Part shown: one piece after another, positions 46,791 through 57,118 of the stretch | Layout of the letters: every line of letters begins with the position of its first letter | How positions within the stretch are numbered: the stretch's first letter is position 1 | Source of the DNA: Cristatella mucedo | Taxonomy: Eukaryota > Bryozoa > Phylactolaemata > Cristatellidae | Assembly (NCBI GenBank): GCA_009760855.2 | Contig: WPIO01000003.1 | Span: 7,229,001 to 7,293,000 of the forward strand | Reading direction: 5' to 3' | Length of the DNA: 64,000 nt | Notes under the pieces: model-generated | What the model was told of the DNA's origin: nothing | What the model saw: only the letters and a program-made list of their open reading frames with translations | The model's database searches: none | Program-made: the position numbers and the translations under genes

Positions 46791-47123
46791 GGTGTCAGTG
46801 CTAGCTCTCGCACAGGCGTAGCAAGTGCCTAGAACAAGTAGCTCGGGAGTCTTGCGAAAAGTGTTGCCGGGTACGGCAAACGTCGTGTAGTCTTGTGTGT
46901 CGACGATGTGCAACACTGGGGCCACGGTGACCGCCGACGGACGCACAGACAGAGGAGGACGTATAAAAAATATGATAACGGATTCAGATGCGTTAGTTTA
47001 GGTTTCCGTAAAAACAAGTACGGCGACCGCTACTAACCCGCTTGCTGCTGGCAATCAAGGATTGGTTTGCATCTGGAACTCTAATCAACTGCTCATGTCG
47101 TGCAATGCGAGTACCCGAGGACC
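46790..47123. other. No gene recognised
   Basis: Unassigned spacer between two L2 copies. Confidence 0.5.
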
Positions 47124-47130
47124 GAGCTAA

Positions 47131-47955
47131 TAATAATAATAATAATAATAATGTACTTGATAAAGCGCCCTCAGACAACTTAATCTCTTTCTAGTGCACT
47201 TTACATTTGCTGCAAAGGGAAATGCAATTAAATGGTAAGTAAAATCTTGCTTGAAAAACAAACAAAACGAATAACATGGTTAGGGGTGACATGCACAGGG
47301 TCAGCATGCAAATGTGGTTAGTGGCACCATGCACAGTGTCAGCACGCATAAGCACGTGAAGGACGAATCACCGGGACCCACTAAATGCTGTCCTAAATAG
47401 GTGTGTTTTTAAGTTCCTTTTAAATGTGGTCAGGTCAGGGGATGTTCGGACGCAGGTCGGGAGGAAGTTCCAGGCTTTGGGAGCATACGAACTAAATGCA
47501 CGGTCTCCAAAGGATTTGAGGTTTTTACGACGTATTTCTAGACTGTTGGATTCCGAAAAGCGGGTGATACGATGCTTGGCCTGATGGGGGAGTATATCTG
47601 ACAGATAGGCTGAAGCCATAGAATGAAGGGACCTAAAAGTGAGCAACAAAACCTTAAAGTCAATCCGTTGCTTGACTGGTAGCCAGTGCAGGTCGGCGAG
47701 AAGTGGAGTAATGTGACAACTGCGACGCTCACGACAGACAAGCCTAGCTGTGGAGTTTTGCACCAGCTGCAATCGCCTGATCGCACATGCTGGTAGGCCA
47801 GTAAGCAGTGAGTTGCAGAAGTCGAGACGAGATGTCACGAATGCATGGACCAACTTGGACGTGGTGTCCTTATCTAAACAAGCCCGAATTTTAGCAATGT
47901 TATGAATCTGAAAATAGGCAGATTTGACCGTGGAGCTGATATGGTCATCTAACGA
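47131..47955 (-). mobile_element. L2-like LINE, young truncated copy with target duplication (copy P)
   Basis: A 3'-terminal 825 bp: RT thumb to C-terminus, 3' UTR, hairpin and (ATT)n. It is flanked by GAGCTAA at 47124-47130 and 47956-47962, a clean 7-bp target-site duplication. An uninterrupted 161-codon frame (47368-47853) covers SRLDFCNSLL, HWLPVKQRIDFKVL, SSYAPKAWNFLP and LKTHLFRTAFSG. That implies recent insertion. It lacks the polymerase core and cannot move by itself. Confidence 0.9.
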
Positions 47956-47962
47956 GAGCTAA

Positions 47963-48444
47963 GACACCTGAACTTCACGGTTCGACCTCCCGATCATAGC
48001 CTCTGCAATAGAGTCGGCTCGAGGCGTGTGCAAATAATCAGAGGACACACTCGTGTAGTTTTCACAAGCTTTTCACCCCATTTGAGCTCTCCATTTAATT
48101 TAGCTGTCACTGATGCCAATAAAAAAATACTATATTTGCTTAACTAGATTAAGAGTTTCTAGACGAGCTCGGTGCCGATTCCCCTACACCACTAGAGAAA
48201 TCCCGAAGAGGAGCTAACATGCAATCATTAGGGAGCACATGAAACGCATGGCTTACCTTCGTATTCACGATAGCTTGCGAATCCACGCAGTTCATTTACC
48301 GCTGGTTTTCAGTGAACCGTGACGAACTCAGTGATAAAAACGAGAATTCAATTTGTTTTTGTGATTGAGTACAAAATATGTTTTCCTAAGCTCACGTGAC
48401 TAGACCGAATACAAAATAACGACTGCTCCCTAATAACCTTTCAC
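47963..48444. other. No gene recognised
   Basis: Unassigned A+T-rich DNA between the L2 copy and the hAT element. Confidence 0.5.
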
Positions 48445-48989
48445 CTGTGGTCCAGAGGCATAGCGAAGAGTTGGCACAGGGGACAGATGTCCCAGTGCTC
48501 CAAGGCCAAGGGGCGCCAAAAGCGAAATTTATCGTGCATATTTAAAAAAAACTTTCTTGTGAGAATACCAATCTTGACTATATGAAAATTCTTGTTCCAA
48601 TCGAATCTACAAAACAGTTTTGCTGAGCTAGTTAAGCATGTTTACAGACTTTGACCAAGCTGTAGCTTGAAGCTCTGGCGGAACACACGCGACGACACGG
48701 AAACGCCGAGGGGCATCAACCACCTTGTGTTCGGCTGGTGCTCACAACTCAGCAAGCATACGCCCGTTCACCCCTATCCGTGTTCTGACTGCTCTTCACG
48801 TCCGATCGCCCCCATCCTGGCCACCATGGGCGGGCTGCGTCCCGTCGAGAGCAGTCCGGCCTGCTACGCTGCGTCAAAGACGAGCCAGCGTGCCCTGGCT
48901 GAGCACCGATGCACTATTAGACCACACAAGCTAGGCTTAGCTGGCTGTGCTATGACAACGCAGTAGTCATTTCTGGTCACTTGTCAGTT

Positions 48990-49440
48990 GTCCAAAGGGG
49001 AATACTGTCGTTAAATGAGAAGTTAATTTTTGTAAACCATGATCACCACAGCTTGAACCTGGCAGGAGTTCGTGGTGCAAGTCAAGATTCCGGTGTCATT
49101 ACCTTTTTCGGAACAATCGATAGCACCTACTTATTCTTTTTGAGATCAACTCTGAGGTGGGAAGAACTGAAGAATGTCTTAGCCAACGCTGTAAAGTGAT
49201 ACTCTGAAACAAGATGAAGTGCAAGAGCGAAGGCTGTGAAAGCTATCAATAATGGACTGAACAGCACTGTAAGTCTGTTGAAGCAACTGTCTCAGGACAC
49301 GAATGGAACACTTAGAACAAGAAGTGAAGCTGGAAGTCTCCTACATTGTATTTTGAACTTTAACTTGTTAGCTATTTGCCTATTTTATACAACATCTTTT
49401 AGAATATTAACCGCGTTCAGAAAAGACTGCAAGATCCAAG
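48990..49440 (+). pseudogene. hAT transposase remnant, central region
   Basis: Two frames (48981-49199 and 49236-49440) read FVNHDHHSLNLAGV, a VITFFGTIDSTYLFF stretch and STLRWEELKN; then, after a stop at 49197 and a shift, SETRWSARAKAVKAINNG and LNFNLLAICLFY. The C/NH..NL block, the SETRWSAR block and their spacing are characteristic of the catalytic core of ZMYM1-like hAT transposases. Frameshifts and a stop make it non-functional. The reading continues as NINRVQKRLQDP up to the insertion at 49441. Confidence 0.65.
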
Positions 49441-49573
49441 GTTGTAGAACGTTTACCCCCCCCCCCCGTGCCCACATACCCCCCTGGTGGACCCTAGAAC
49501 ATTTTCCCCGGGGCGTTTCCCCACCTGGATCGAAGATTTCCCCCTATGTTGGTGAATGTATAACTAAGAATAC

Positions 49574-49574
<1 letters not shown>

Positions 49575-49607
<33 letters not shown>
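49575..49607. repeat. (AT)n microsatellite
   Basis: About 32 bp of pure AT at the left edge of the small TIR element. Confidence 0.95.
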
Positions 49608-49609
<2 letters not shown>

Positions 49610-49791
49610 TAGTTTTGCATATATAAGACGCGTCCCATACAAAGTTATACGTAACCCGCACCCAGGGTGCGTCTTTTTATGGGTGTGTCTTACTTAAATT
49701 ATTTTTACACAGATCGTAAAAACCTGCGTCGTATATACGGATACGGGTTCTTCTTGTAAGTAGGTGCATCTTATATGCGGGAAAATACGTA
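49606..49791. mobile_element. Small TIR element (MITE) with ATAAGACGC-type ends
   Basis: The left end reads CGTAGTTTTGCATATATAAG then ACGCGTCC; the reverse complement of the right end reads CGTATTTTCCCGCATATAAG then ATGCACC. They align over about 28 bp at roughly 70% identity. An (AT)n tract abuts on the left, consistent with TA-target insertion of a Tc1/mariner or pogo-type MITE. About 185 bp with no coding potential. Confidence 0.5.
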
Positions 49792-50172
49792 CATGATCTC
49801 AAATAAAGTTCACGCTCAATTGAAATAAAATTAACTCAGTATATTTGGAAGGATAGATGGACTGGAAGGATGGTTTCTAATGGAGCGAGCGGCGAGCAGC
49901 AGCTGCGGTAGCGGCGTCGTCGGCGAGCCGTGCAGCTCGGTCCCGCGGGAGTTGGGTTCCGCTCGCTCTTACAGATGCCGCAGGCACGTGTTCGTACCCT
50001 CCATAGCGGGTGCGCGCCCTACAGCGTGCCGAACGTTCCTGCAAATGAGTGCGAAGCCTCGGAGGTCTAAGGGTATAACTCCATCTCAAGAAATCTCGTT
50101 ACGCCGTAATATGCGCTAATTAAAGCTCGGAATACGAGCATGGGCGAATTTAGGCGGCGGAGGCGCAGCCCA

Positions 50173-50201
50173 CCCTAAACCCTAAACCCTAAAACCCTAA
50201 A
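50173..50201. repeat. Short CCCTAAA/CCCTAAAA tandem (telomere-like)
   Basis: CCCTAAA, CCCTAAA, CCCTAAAA, CCCTAAAC in direct succession. TTTAGGG is the plant/protist telomere type and not the usual animal TTAGGG, so this is best read as an internal simple repeat of the inserted element. Confidence 0.8.
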
Positions 50202-50303
50202 CAAAAAACCTAAATCCTATGCCTCAGGGGAAAATGTCGGGGGTAATGTCGGGGGGAAATGTCCGAAAGGGGGAAATATCCAGGGGGAATGTCCGGACCC
50301 TAG

Positions 50304-50664
50304 ATTCAAAGATGAACTTCAAAGACATGTCTTGTGACCTCCACTCTTTTGAGATTGTGTTGTCACTAATTCGCGAAGATCTGTGCCAAGAATCACTAGT
50401 AGATGCTAATCGAGAGGTGATTTTGGGGAGTTGCAGTTGAACGACGAATCCACCGAAGGACGCAGATGCCTGGAGAACTCTCTTAAGATGTTGGTCTCGC
50501 GGCAGAGGAGGAGATTTCAAGATAGTGAAGCACAGCATAGAATATATCCGACAAGAAATTACAACCAGATTTTCCGGCTCATATATCTTGATGCCAAGTT
50601 TGATTTCTTGCTGGAAGTTGAGAAGCTTTTAAAGACACTTGACCAGACCAAACTCCGCGATTAA
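50304..50664 (+). pseudogene. hAT transposase remnant, insertion-domain region
   Basis: Two overlapping frames read KMNFKDMSCDLHSFEIVLSL, LCQESLVDANREV, then RRRFQDSEAQHRIYPTR and FRLIYLDAKFDFLLEVEKL. This resembles the helical stretch between the core and the C-terminal dimerisation domain in ZMYM1-like hAT proteins. A frameshift lies near 50435. The assignment rests mainly on its position between the other two remnants. Confidence 0.5.
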
Positions 50665-50814
50665 TGTTTAGATCTTGGATGCTCTTTTTGTTCAGACGTT
50701 GATGGAAAATAGCTGTGTAACGACATATAGGAGTGTAAAGTGCTTCTTGCCACATGATACGACTCGGCACTAGAGACATCACTGTAACTCATGTCTTTCA
50801 TTGTGAGTTACAAA

Positions 50815-51062
50815 GAAGATATGTTTCCTAATTTGAGAGTTGCCTTGCAAGTTCTTCTCACCATAGCTCTATCAGTTTCTAGTGGCGAACGTTCTTTTAG
50901 CAAGCTGAAAATAATCCTGTCCCACTGAGACCATCATAAGGGCAAGGTCGACTTTCTGATTTAGCCTTGTTAAGGATAAAGAAAGAAACGCTGGACAATA
51001 TTGACTTTCAAACTTTAATACAGCAGTTTCCAATGTTCAAGGCCAGAAAATTCACCTAAGTT
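50815..51062 (+). pseudogene. hAT transposase remnant, C-terminal dimerisation domain
   Basis: NLRVALQVLLTIALSVSSGE, then RSFSKLKIILS, is the hallmark hAT C-terminal (Dimer_Tnp_hAT) signature. It is followed after an in-frame stop (about 50926) by KGKVDFLI, an IDFD-equivalent LTFKL stretch, and the closing SRPENSPKL. Several stops and shifts. Confidence 0.7.
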
Positions 51063-51270
51063 AAAGCTGTAATAGCTACTATGTACCAGTACTACCATTA
51101 TTATTTGTACTACATTTTAAGTTTCCTGACTCGATATTCTTACTAGCGGGCGTTTTTTGCATTTCTTCTGTGGTGAAGCTATTTTGAAGCAATTTTTGGT
51201 AAGGGGAGGGTCGCCATTTGTCGCTTTGTCAACGAGTGCCGAAAGATCTCACTACGCCTCTTCTGTGGCC

Positions 51271-51779
51271 AACACAATTGTATTTTAAATTATCGTTAAA
51301 ATATATTTAAGTAGTGAAAAATCCTTTTTGAACTTTAACAGTACCTTCAGTAACCTTTACAGAAGAGATAAAAGAGTCGTGAAGTTTGCTATGCTAAATA
51401 TTTGGTGGTATCCTCCACGTTGGCACTTATAAATGTCGAATTGTTGCTGCAACATATGCAAACGAGCAAATTAACTCGCCGTTTCCCCTTGTTTCACATT
51501 CATCACAGGTCCGCCGTCATAGCAGTACTATAAAGAATACAACAAGGTCATTATGTACCTATTTCTACGAGTACAAGTCGCAAATTTTTCCTATTATTTT
51601 GAAAAAATAAACCTGTGACTTATATAATGCAAGTCAAATCATGTCAAAATTAAAAACCACCCCTTGCCTAACCATCTATACTGCTCAACTTGTTCAAATG
51701 GGATTAACTAGTTTATACTATACGCTACTTTAGCAGTGCATAAACAATAAAATTGCAAATTTTAAATAAACTGAATGGA
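51271..51779. other. No gene recognised
   Basis: A+T-rich and unassigned. ACTTATATAATGCAAGTC (51618-51635) loosely resembles the CTTATA-type termini seen at 49606-49791. Confidence 0.4.
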
Positions 51780-52016
51780 ATTGAAGACGATGCAATCTAT
51801 AAGGAAAGTGATGGTGCAGACATTGACAATGCTGCAGAAGACTAGGAAGATGTTAGCAGTGATACTGATGAAGAGTTTCTTGCTAACCGTGATGATTAAA
51901 GCAAAATTACATTAATATAAAAAGAGCTATGCATTCAGTAATGGTTTTTTCAATACATTTTTTAAGTTTTGTCAAAAGATTTAAGGTGCGAGTCATACTT
52001 GGGTGCAAATTATAAT
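51780..52016 (+). mobile_element. Possible pogo/Tigger-like transposase tail and 3' terminus
   Basis: The frame at 51785-51898 reads GIEDDAIYKESDGADIDNA, one stop, then EDVSSDTDEEFLAN, an acidic C-terminal tail of the kind that ends pogo/Tigger-like transposases. About 65 bp later AAGGTGCGAGTCATACTTGG (from 51983) and GTGCAAATTATAATCG look like the GTGCG...CTTATA-type terminus of such elements. The catalytic domain is not visible upstream, so this is a suggestion only. Confidence 0.3.
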
Positions 52017-55000
52017 CGTACTAGTACGAGAATAAACTAGCAAACTTCGCTTTTCTTCATGGTTGGATTTCAGCCTTTCACATGAATGCGGCCATTGTGG
52101 CCGCTCGTAAAGAATCAACATGCCGCGGCAGCCTGTTGCGATTTCGGTCGCTCTGCTTTTAATGTGCCGAGGCAACCCGAAGCTTGTAACCGAGAGAAGT
52201 ATTAAATAGGCGGTCGCACAGAGGGAGGGGTAAACGAACAGAATGATGCACAAGGACGAAGCGCTGTACACATTTGGCGGCGTGCTCATTCCCTTTTGTG
52301 CAAGGCACTCATCTTGCACTTAGTAATGAATAGTCAACGAGGACCGAGTGCATGTCTCATTCGTCAATGATGCGCTCTCTCGCTCGCGATTCGTGATTCT
52401 CAACGATTCATCGAAAATTTGCTCTCTTCGTAGCGGCCCAGGGGGGGGGGAGGTAAAAGTGCTCCGTCATCGCCCGAGCACTAATAGTGAGAAGGCAGCG
52501 TAAGACCGAGAAATGTCGAGCTGGGGTCGCAGGGAGTCACCGCAGCGGCAGCGAACTTACAACTTCCTGTCGCCGCCCGCCCGCCCCGCCCCCCGGTATT
52601 TGGTAATGCGGAAGACTCGCCCGCCCCTGGCGAGAGAAGGTCCATGGCAGCCGAGCGCCAAGCGTCTCTCTAATTTTGATTCGTATGCCGCTGCCGTCTC
52701 CCAGCCTAAGCAGGTGCTCGTACGCTTGGACGCTCGCGCGCGTGCATCTCTCGAGCATCATCATCTAGCTATTAGAGCTTATCAATGCCAGACTATTAAT
52801 GCTCCTTTGCGAAATCGATGAGCCAGCGACGCGTGTAATCAGGGCGGGCATGGTGGGCGCTGCAAACTCCGATTGGTCGGTTGCTAGTTTGACACGATAA
52901 ATTGGCTATCAAGTTACATTGGCAGGTCACCCGTAAGCAGATATAAGCATTGGTTTTGTCTGCCACCGGAATGTCCGCATAGGAGGCAGTTAGGGAGACG
53001 TGCGGATTTTTACCACAGCCGAAGGCAGTGCCATTATTTGCTAGCTTGCATTTAGTGTATCGTCAAAAGTTAAGATTTTGCCGTATCCTCTTGATAAGGA
53101 GACCGACTAAATGACGCGTATACCCTCCATGCGCCTGTCCCCGAGGCGAGCCTTTGACCGAACGAGGTTAGAGAAGGAATGGAGCGTCGGAGAATATGTA
53201 CGAGGATTCGTGGTGCGAAGTTTCGCCGGCTCGCAGAGGCTCGCCTCTTGCACAGCGACAGGTGTGTCTCGCTGGTTCTTTGATTCCAACCACCATTGGC
53301 CTACGGCTCCCACTCTGTCGAGCGGGCCGCTGGGCCTGCACCAAAAGCCTGAACTTCCTGAATGCACGCCGCAATCGCCATTACTAAAAGAGCGCTACGA
53401 AAGACCAGAGGGCGAAGTTCCTGGGGTAATTCGGGCACCGCCTCCACGCGATCTCAACGCCTGACGCCAGAACTTCCACTGAAAGGCCGTTGTCCGGAGG
53501 GCACAAATGCCACGATTTCCGCTAAGCAGCAATAATAGATCAATAAGGACATGACAGCAGCAGCGGCAGCAGCAGCCAACTGACCATTCAGCAGCAGCCA
53601 ACTGACCATTCAGCAATACACTGCGGCCGTAAGAACACTCGGCAGCCTCCTATTGCACCTTTAATTCGTCTTCCCAAATATTTCCGCCGCGCTTTCTTCC
53701 CTTCCTCGCTTTCTGTGCACATCCGCGCTTTCTGTGCGCATCCACGCTGACGCTTTAGTTTGCACGACCTTTTGCTCTACGCCGAACCCGACCGCGCCAG
53801 ACGCTTGAGGCCTGAAAGCCACGACCACGCAGGCGACTTTGAGCGGCGTGCTCTACTCGCCGAGAGGCAAGCAAGAGCATCGCGGACGCAGGCACTTCCG
53901 GTCTCAGCGAGAGAACGGAAGAGCCCTCTGGCTTGCACTCAGTGGCACCAATTGCTAGCACACCCGGCTCTGTCCAGGCTCGCAGCTCGGATTCGTTCAA
54001 GTTCAAGGCCAGGGAGAGCGTGTGCTCGTGAATTCTCCTAGGAACTTTCGCCGAATTCGTGCCTGCCGTTGTACCCTGCACAGCGTTGGAGGTGAAGCAC
54101 GCTACGAGCTGCCAGAGGACTGCTGTCGTTTCGCTTGTACGAAGCACGATGGCCGTTGTCACCCGCTGGAAAGTACGACGGACGGAAACTAGTCGTTCAT
54201 CAATTGCCTTAAACAATTATGGCCTTCTCCTAGGCAGACGACGTTTCTACTTTACATTCGCGTTCGTGAACGGTCTATAGCCGCAGCGTAGACTGATTTC
54301 GTGTGGCATTCAAAATCCTACCGTCGAAGCGTCGCATCGCGGAGCCCGTAAAACTCTACGGCTCGAAAGTACGAGCCGCAGAGCGTGCGGCGCGTGCATC
54401 TTGGACAGGCAGGTGCACAAAGTAAGCGTGCCACCTGGGCGATTGAGCGATTGCCCGCAGAATTCGACAGCATCCGAGTAGCGGACTGACCGTCTCGTCC
54501 GACGTTCGAGCGGCGAGGACACGGAGACTTCCCGCACGATGGGCGGCTTCCGAGAGTGAACGATAAACGGCCGTCGGCCAAGGCAAGCGCCAGAGTCGAG
54601 GTCTCGCGGCGCCTTGGCCACGCCCTCGGCGCCAGTTAGCTAACGCCCATGGGTTCGAGAGCGAGCGCGAGCGAGCCACCGTGCGAGCACTAGTGCAGCA
54701 GTGCTAGCATTCTCTGTCCGAGCTGTCCGACCAAAACATGCGAATAAAAATTGAAGCCCAAATAACAGTGGCTCTTTTTGATAGGCATCTACGAGAACCG
54801 TATATCTATCGGGCGCTTCGAAAACTCGCTCAAAGATAGGCGAGATCCGAGAGCCCGTGAGAATCAAATTATCCTGCTCAGGCAAACATTCAAAAGCACA
54901 CAATTATCATGCTAAGACAAGCATGCAAAAGTGCGAAACGATCCTGGAGCACGTTCAAAGGACTCACCTCAGCAGCTACTGGCCAGTGGCGATGTCCCAG

Positions 55001-55735
55001 TCTGAGCTGGTTGCAGGGTTGACTGAACAGACTGCCATAATTTCCCATGCTCTTTTTCGAATCGACGTCAGATAACTTGCATTGGAGCAATCAATTAGTT
55101 GTTCCCTCGAGACCAAACCGGGCTGCGTGAGCAGCGGTTAGTTGCTCCTGCCTATATATTCTTGCGTGGAGTCGTCGAAAGCACATAGTTGGGGTGAAGA
55201 CCATTATATACAGCATCGCGGCCGTATACACGTACCTACCTTCTGGTAGGCTAAGTCTATGAATTAGGACCAACACCGCTGATTCCTCAGCCGTAGTGGC
55301 TACGCACGCCCAGGCGGAGCCATAAGTGCCACTCACCGAGCGTTAGCAACGTATACCGTCTATAGAGTAAACTGCGACATATGCGGCTCTTATCTCTACT
55401 AATTAAAGCGAGAATGTTGGCCACGCGGCAATATGGCGCACTTGCGTCACGTGGCTAGATGGCGCGCTGCCGCCTAGCGGCTAGTCGGCGCAGCGTTGTC
55501 TTCCGTGACGGAACTAGTATGACACGGCGAAGCGAGTCCACGAGCAGTGAGCTGCCTGTTTACCCGTGAATCTCAAGTCGCTAATAATCTTGGTTTCATA
55601 AACTGTAACGCTTAGCATGCTAAAGTTACACGGACTTCAGATACGTGAAATGATTTCAAGCTAGAACCTGATTAGTGCACACAACATGCAGTAGGAGCAA
55701 ATCTCTTAGAAAGATGCCAAGTCACTTTCGAAGGA

Positions 55736-55738
<3 letters not shown>
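52017..55738. other. No gene recognised
   Basis: GC-rich in parts (52.4-54.7 kb). Long chance frames on both strands (53111-53464, 53755-54216, 54310-54903) overlap extensively and lack motifs. Contains a G run at 52441-52450, a C-rich patch near 52575-52593, a tandem duplication of CAGCAGCCAACTGACCATT at about 53571-53612, and the first copy of a 46-bp dispersed repeat at 55581-55626. Confidence 0.45.
55581..55626 (+). repeat. 46-bp dispersed repeat, copy 1
   Basis: CTAATAATCTTGGTTTCATA, then AACTGTAACGCTTAGCATGC. The second copy (57227-57272) sits inside an L2 fragment. Confidence 0.6.
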
Positions 55739-55796
<58 letters not shown>

Positions 55797-55807
55797 GTCT
55801 CTCTCTG

Positions 55808-55839
<32 letters not shown>

Positions 55840-55966
55840 TCTCTGTCTCTCTGTCTCTCTCTCTCCTCTCTCTCTGTCTCTCTCTCTCTCTGTCTCTCTC
55901 TCTCTCTCTCTGTCTCTCTGTCTCTCTCTGTCTCTCTCTGTCTCTCTCTGTCTCTCTGTCTCTCTG

Positions 55967-56051
<85 letters not shown>

Positions 56052-56054
56052 TGC
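55739..56054. repeat. Long (CT)n/(CTGT)n microsatellite
   Basis: About 315 bp of CT with regularly scattered CTGTCTCT units and an opening (CTGT)n. The 128-152-codon frames on both strands are artefacts. Confidence 0.95.
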
Positions 56055-56879
56055 GCAAGTGACTGACTTATCGTGTTCAGCTTCGCTTTCGTCCTGCCGC
56101 CGATCTGTTCTTGGTGGCCATAATGTTCACTAGAAAGTCTGCGAGGTATTGTTTTTATGGCGCTTGTGGTGGTTTCAGTCTTGATTTGGCCTCGAGCGAT
56201 AAATGAAGCACGCGCGTAGCGTAGCTACGGCGGTCCTTGTGCTTGTGGAGTGACGATCGCATGTGCAGCTGGCGCCGCCTCGACACGCTGCGGCGTTAAC
56301 CGTTAACCTTAAACCTTGAAGGTTAACCTTAAGGTTAGTCACTGGTGCTAGTGTTGGCCGTCGCTGCAGTCGCTAGACATGCTCGACGCACGTGCCGGCG
56401 GCATGCCGACGGCGCGAGCGTCGAGTGCGGCAGCCGTCGCAAAGAGCGCCCGAAGAGAGAGAGCTTGAGTTTCGCATGAAAACTTCACGTTTCAGTGTAA
56501 AATCTCAGTCTATTTATTAGCCGCAAAAAGGGCCACTGGTTTTTTTCAGCGACAGTCGTAGCGCAAAACTCCAGTGCAGCACGATGCACAAAGCGCAAAT
56601 GAGCTGACTACGACATGAACTGGACTTTTAACTCGGCAAAACCTTAGATTATGACGTAACCTGTTTCCAAGCACTGCGATTCAAGAGCCACGAATAGGCT
56701 GTCGCCATCAGGATGGTGTAGCGTAAGGCAACGTTTTCGTCCGTGGCTCCGCCGCAAGGACTAATCAGGTGTTATGCCGGAGAGCTTTCTTTAGCAAACT
56801 CAGAGGCGACTCTCGGTTTTCACACGCTTAGGCACGCGCGTACATTTAATTCTTTACAGCACAGAGAAAGTGAGAAGTA
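56055..56879. other. No gene recognised
   Basis: Unassigned. A compact TTAACCTTAAACC/GGTTAACCTTAAGG palindromic cluster lies at about 56296-56336. Confidence 0.45.
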
Positions 56880-57118
56880 TAGCTGAGTAATCAGGGCAGG
56901 CTAGGAAGTGGTGTAGCACGGTAGTAATAGCTCAGGACGGCGGAAAAAGATGGGCTGTAGTCACCTGCTGAGCTAAGGCTTCTGTATCTAACGGTCTTTA
57001 ATCGTAGCCATGGAACAGCTAATTCATTGTCCGTCGAGCACCGTAGGGCGCGATGAAGTTGAAACTGGTGCAGCAGTTCAGCAAGGTACGAAGGAGCCAA
57101 ATACTATAACACTTCGGT
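56880..57118 (-). pseudogene. Second LINE family (CR1/L2-like), RT C-terminus, part 2
   Basis: Minus-strand translation reads LAPSYLAELLHQFQ, then LAVPWLRLKTVRYRSLSSAG. This follows the APSYL...LRSS...LxVPRxRLKTxGDRAFS pattern of CR1/L2-group LINEs, but it differs from the main family, whose equivalent is APAYLSDILPHQAK. Its upstream part lies beyond the plus-strand L2 insertion, at 57602-57965. Confidence 0.6.

Larger units (their letters stand above)
49441..50303. mobile_element. Element inserted in the hAT, with GGGGAAATGTC-type ends
   Basis: It interrupts the hAT frame between VQKRLQDP and the KMNFKDM resumption. GATCCAAG (49433-49440) and GATTCAAAG (about 50304-50312) flank it and may be a target duplication. 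The right part (50224-50300) has four to five spaced GGGGGAAATGTCC-like units; the left part (49484-49556) has the same motif inverted (ACATTTTCCCC, GTTTCCCC, ATTTCCCCC). That gives it subterminal inverted repeats. The interior holds a small TIR element, GC-rich DNA (49880-50090) and a CCCTAAA tract. I do not recognise the superfamily. Confidence 0.5.
48453..51262 (+). mobile_element. hAT DNA transposon (ZMYM1-like transposase), dead and nested
   Basis: Termini: CAGAGGCATAGCGA at 48453-48466 and the reverse complement of the right end AAGAGGCGTAGTGA (to 51262) match at 11 of 14 positions. The flanks CTGTGGTC (48445-48452) and CTGTGGCC (51263-51270) form an 8-bp target duplication with one change, as expected of hAT. 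Transposase remnants run left to right in order (see the separate entries). A large insertion at 49441-50303 interrupts it. Total length is about 2.8 kb. Confidence 0.75.

Noticed and set aside
50173-50201. True telomere or chromosome end
   Set aside because: Only about four units, embedded in a transposon insertion with sequence on both sides.
53111-53464. 117-codon plus-strand frame
   Set aside because: Frames on the opposite strand (53107-53374) cover the same bases equally well and no motif is visible.
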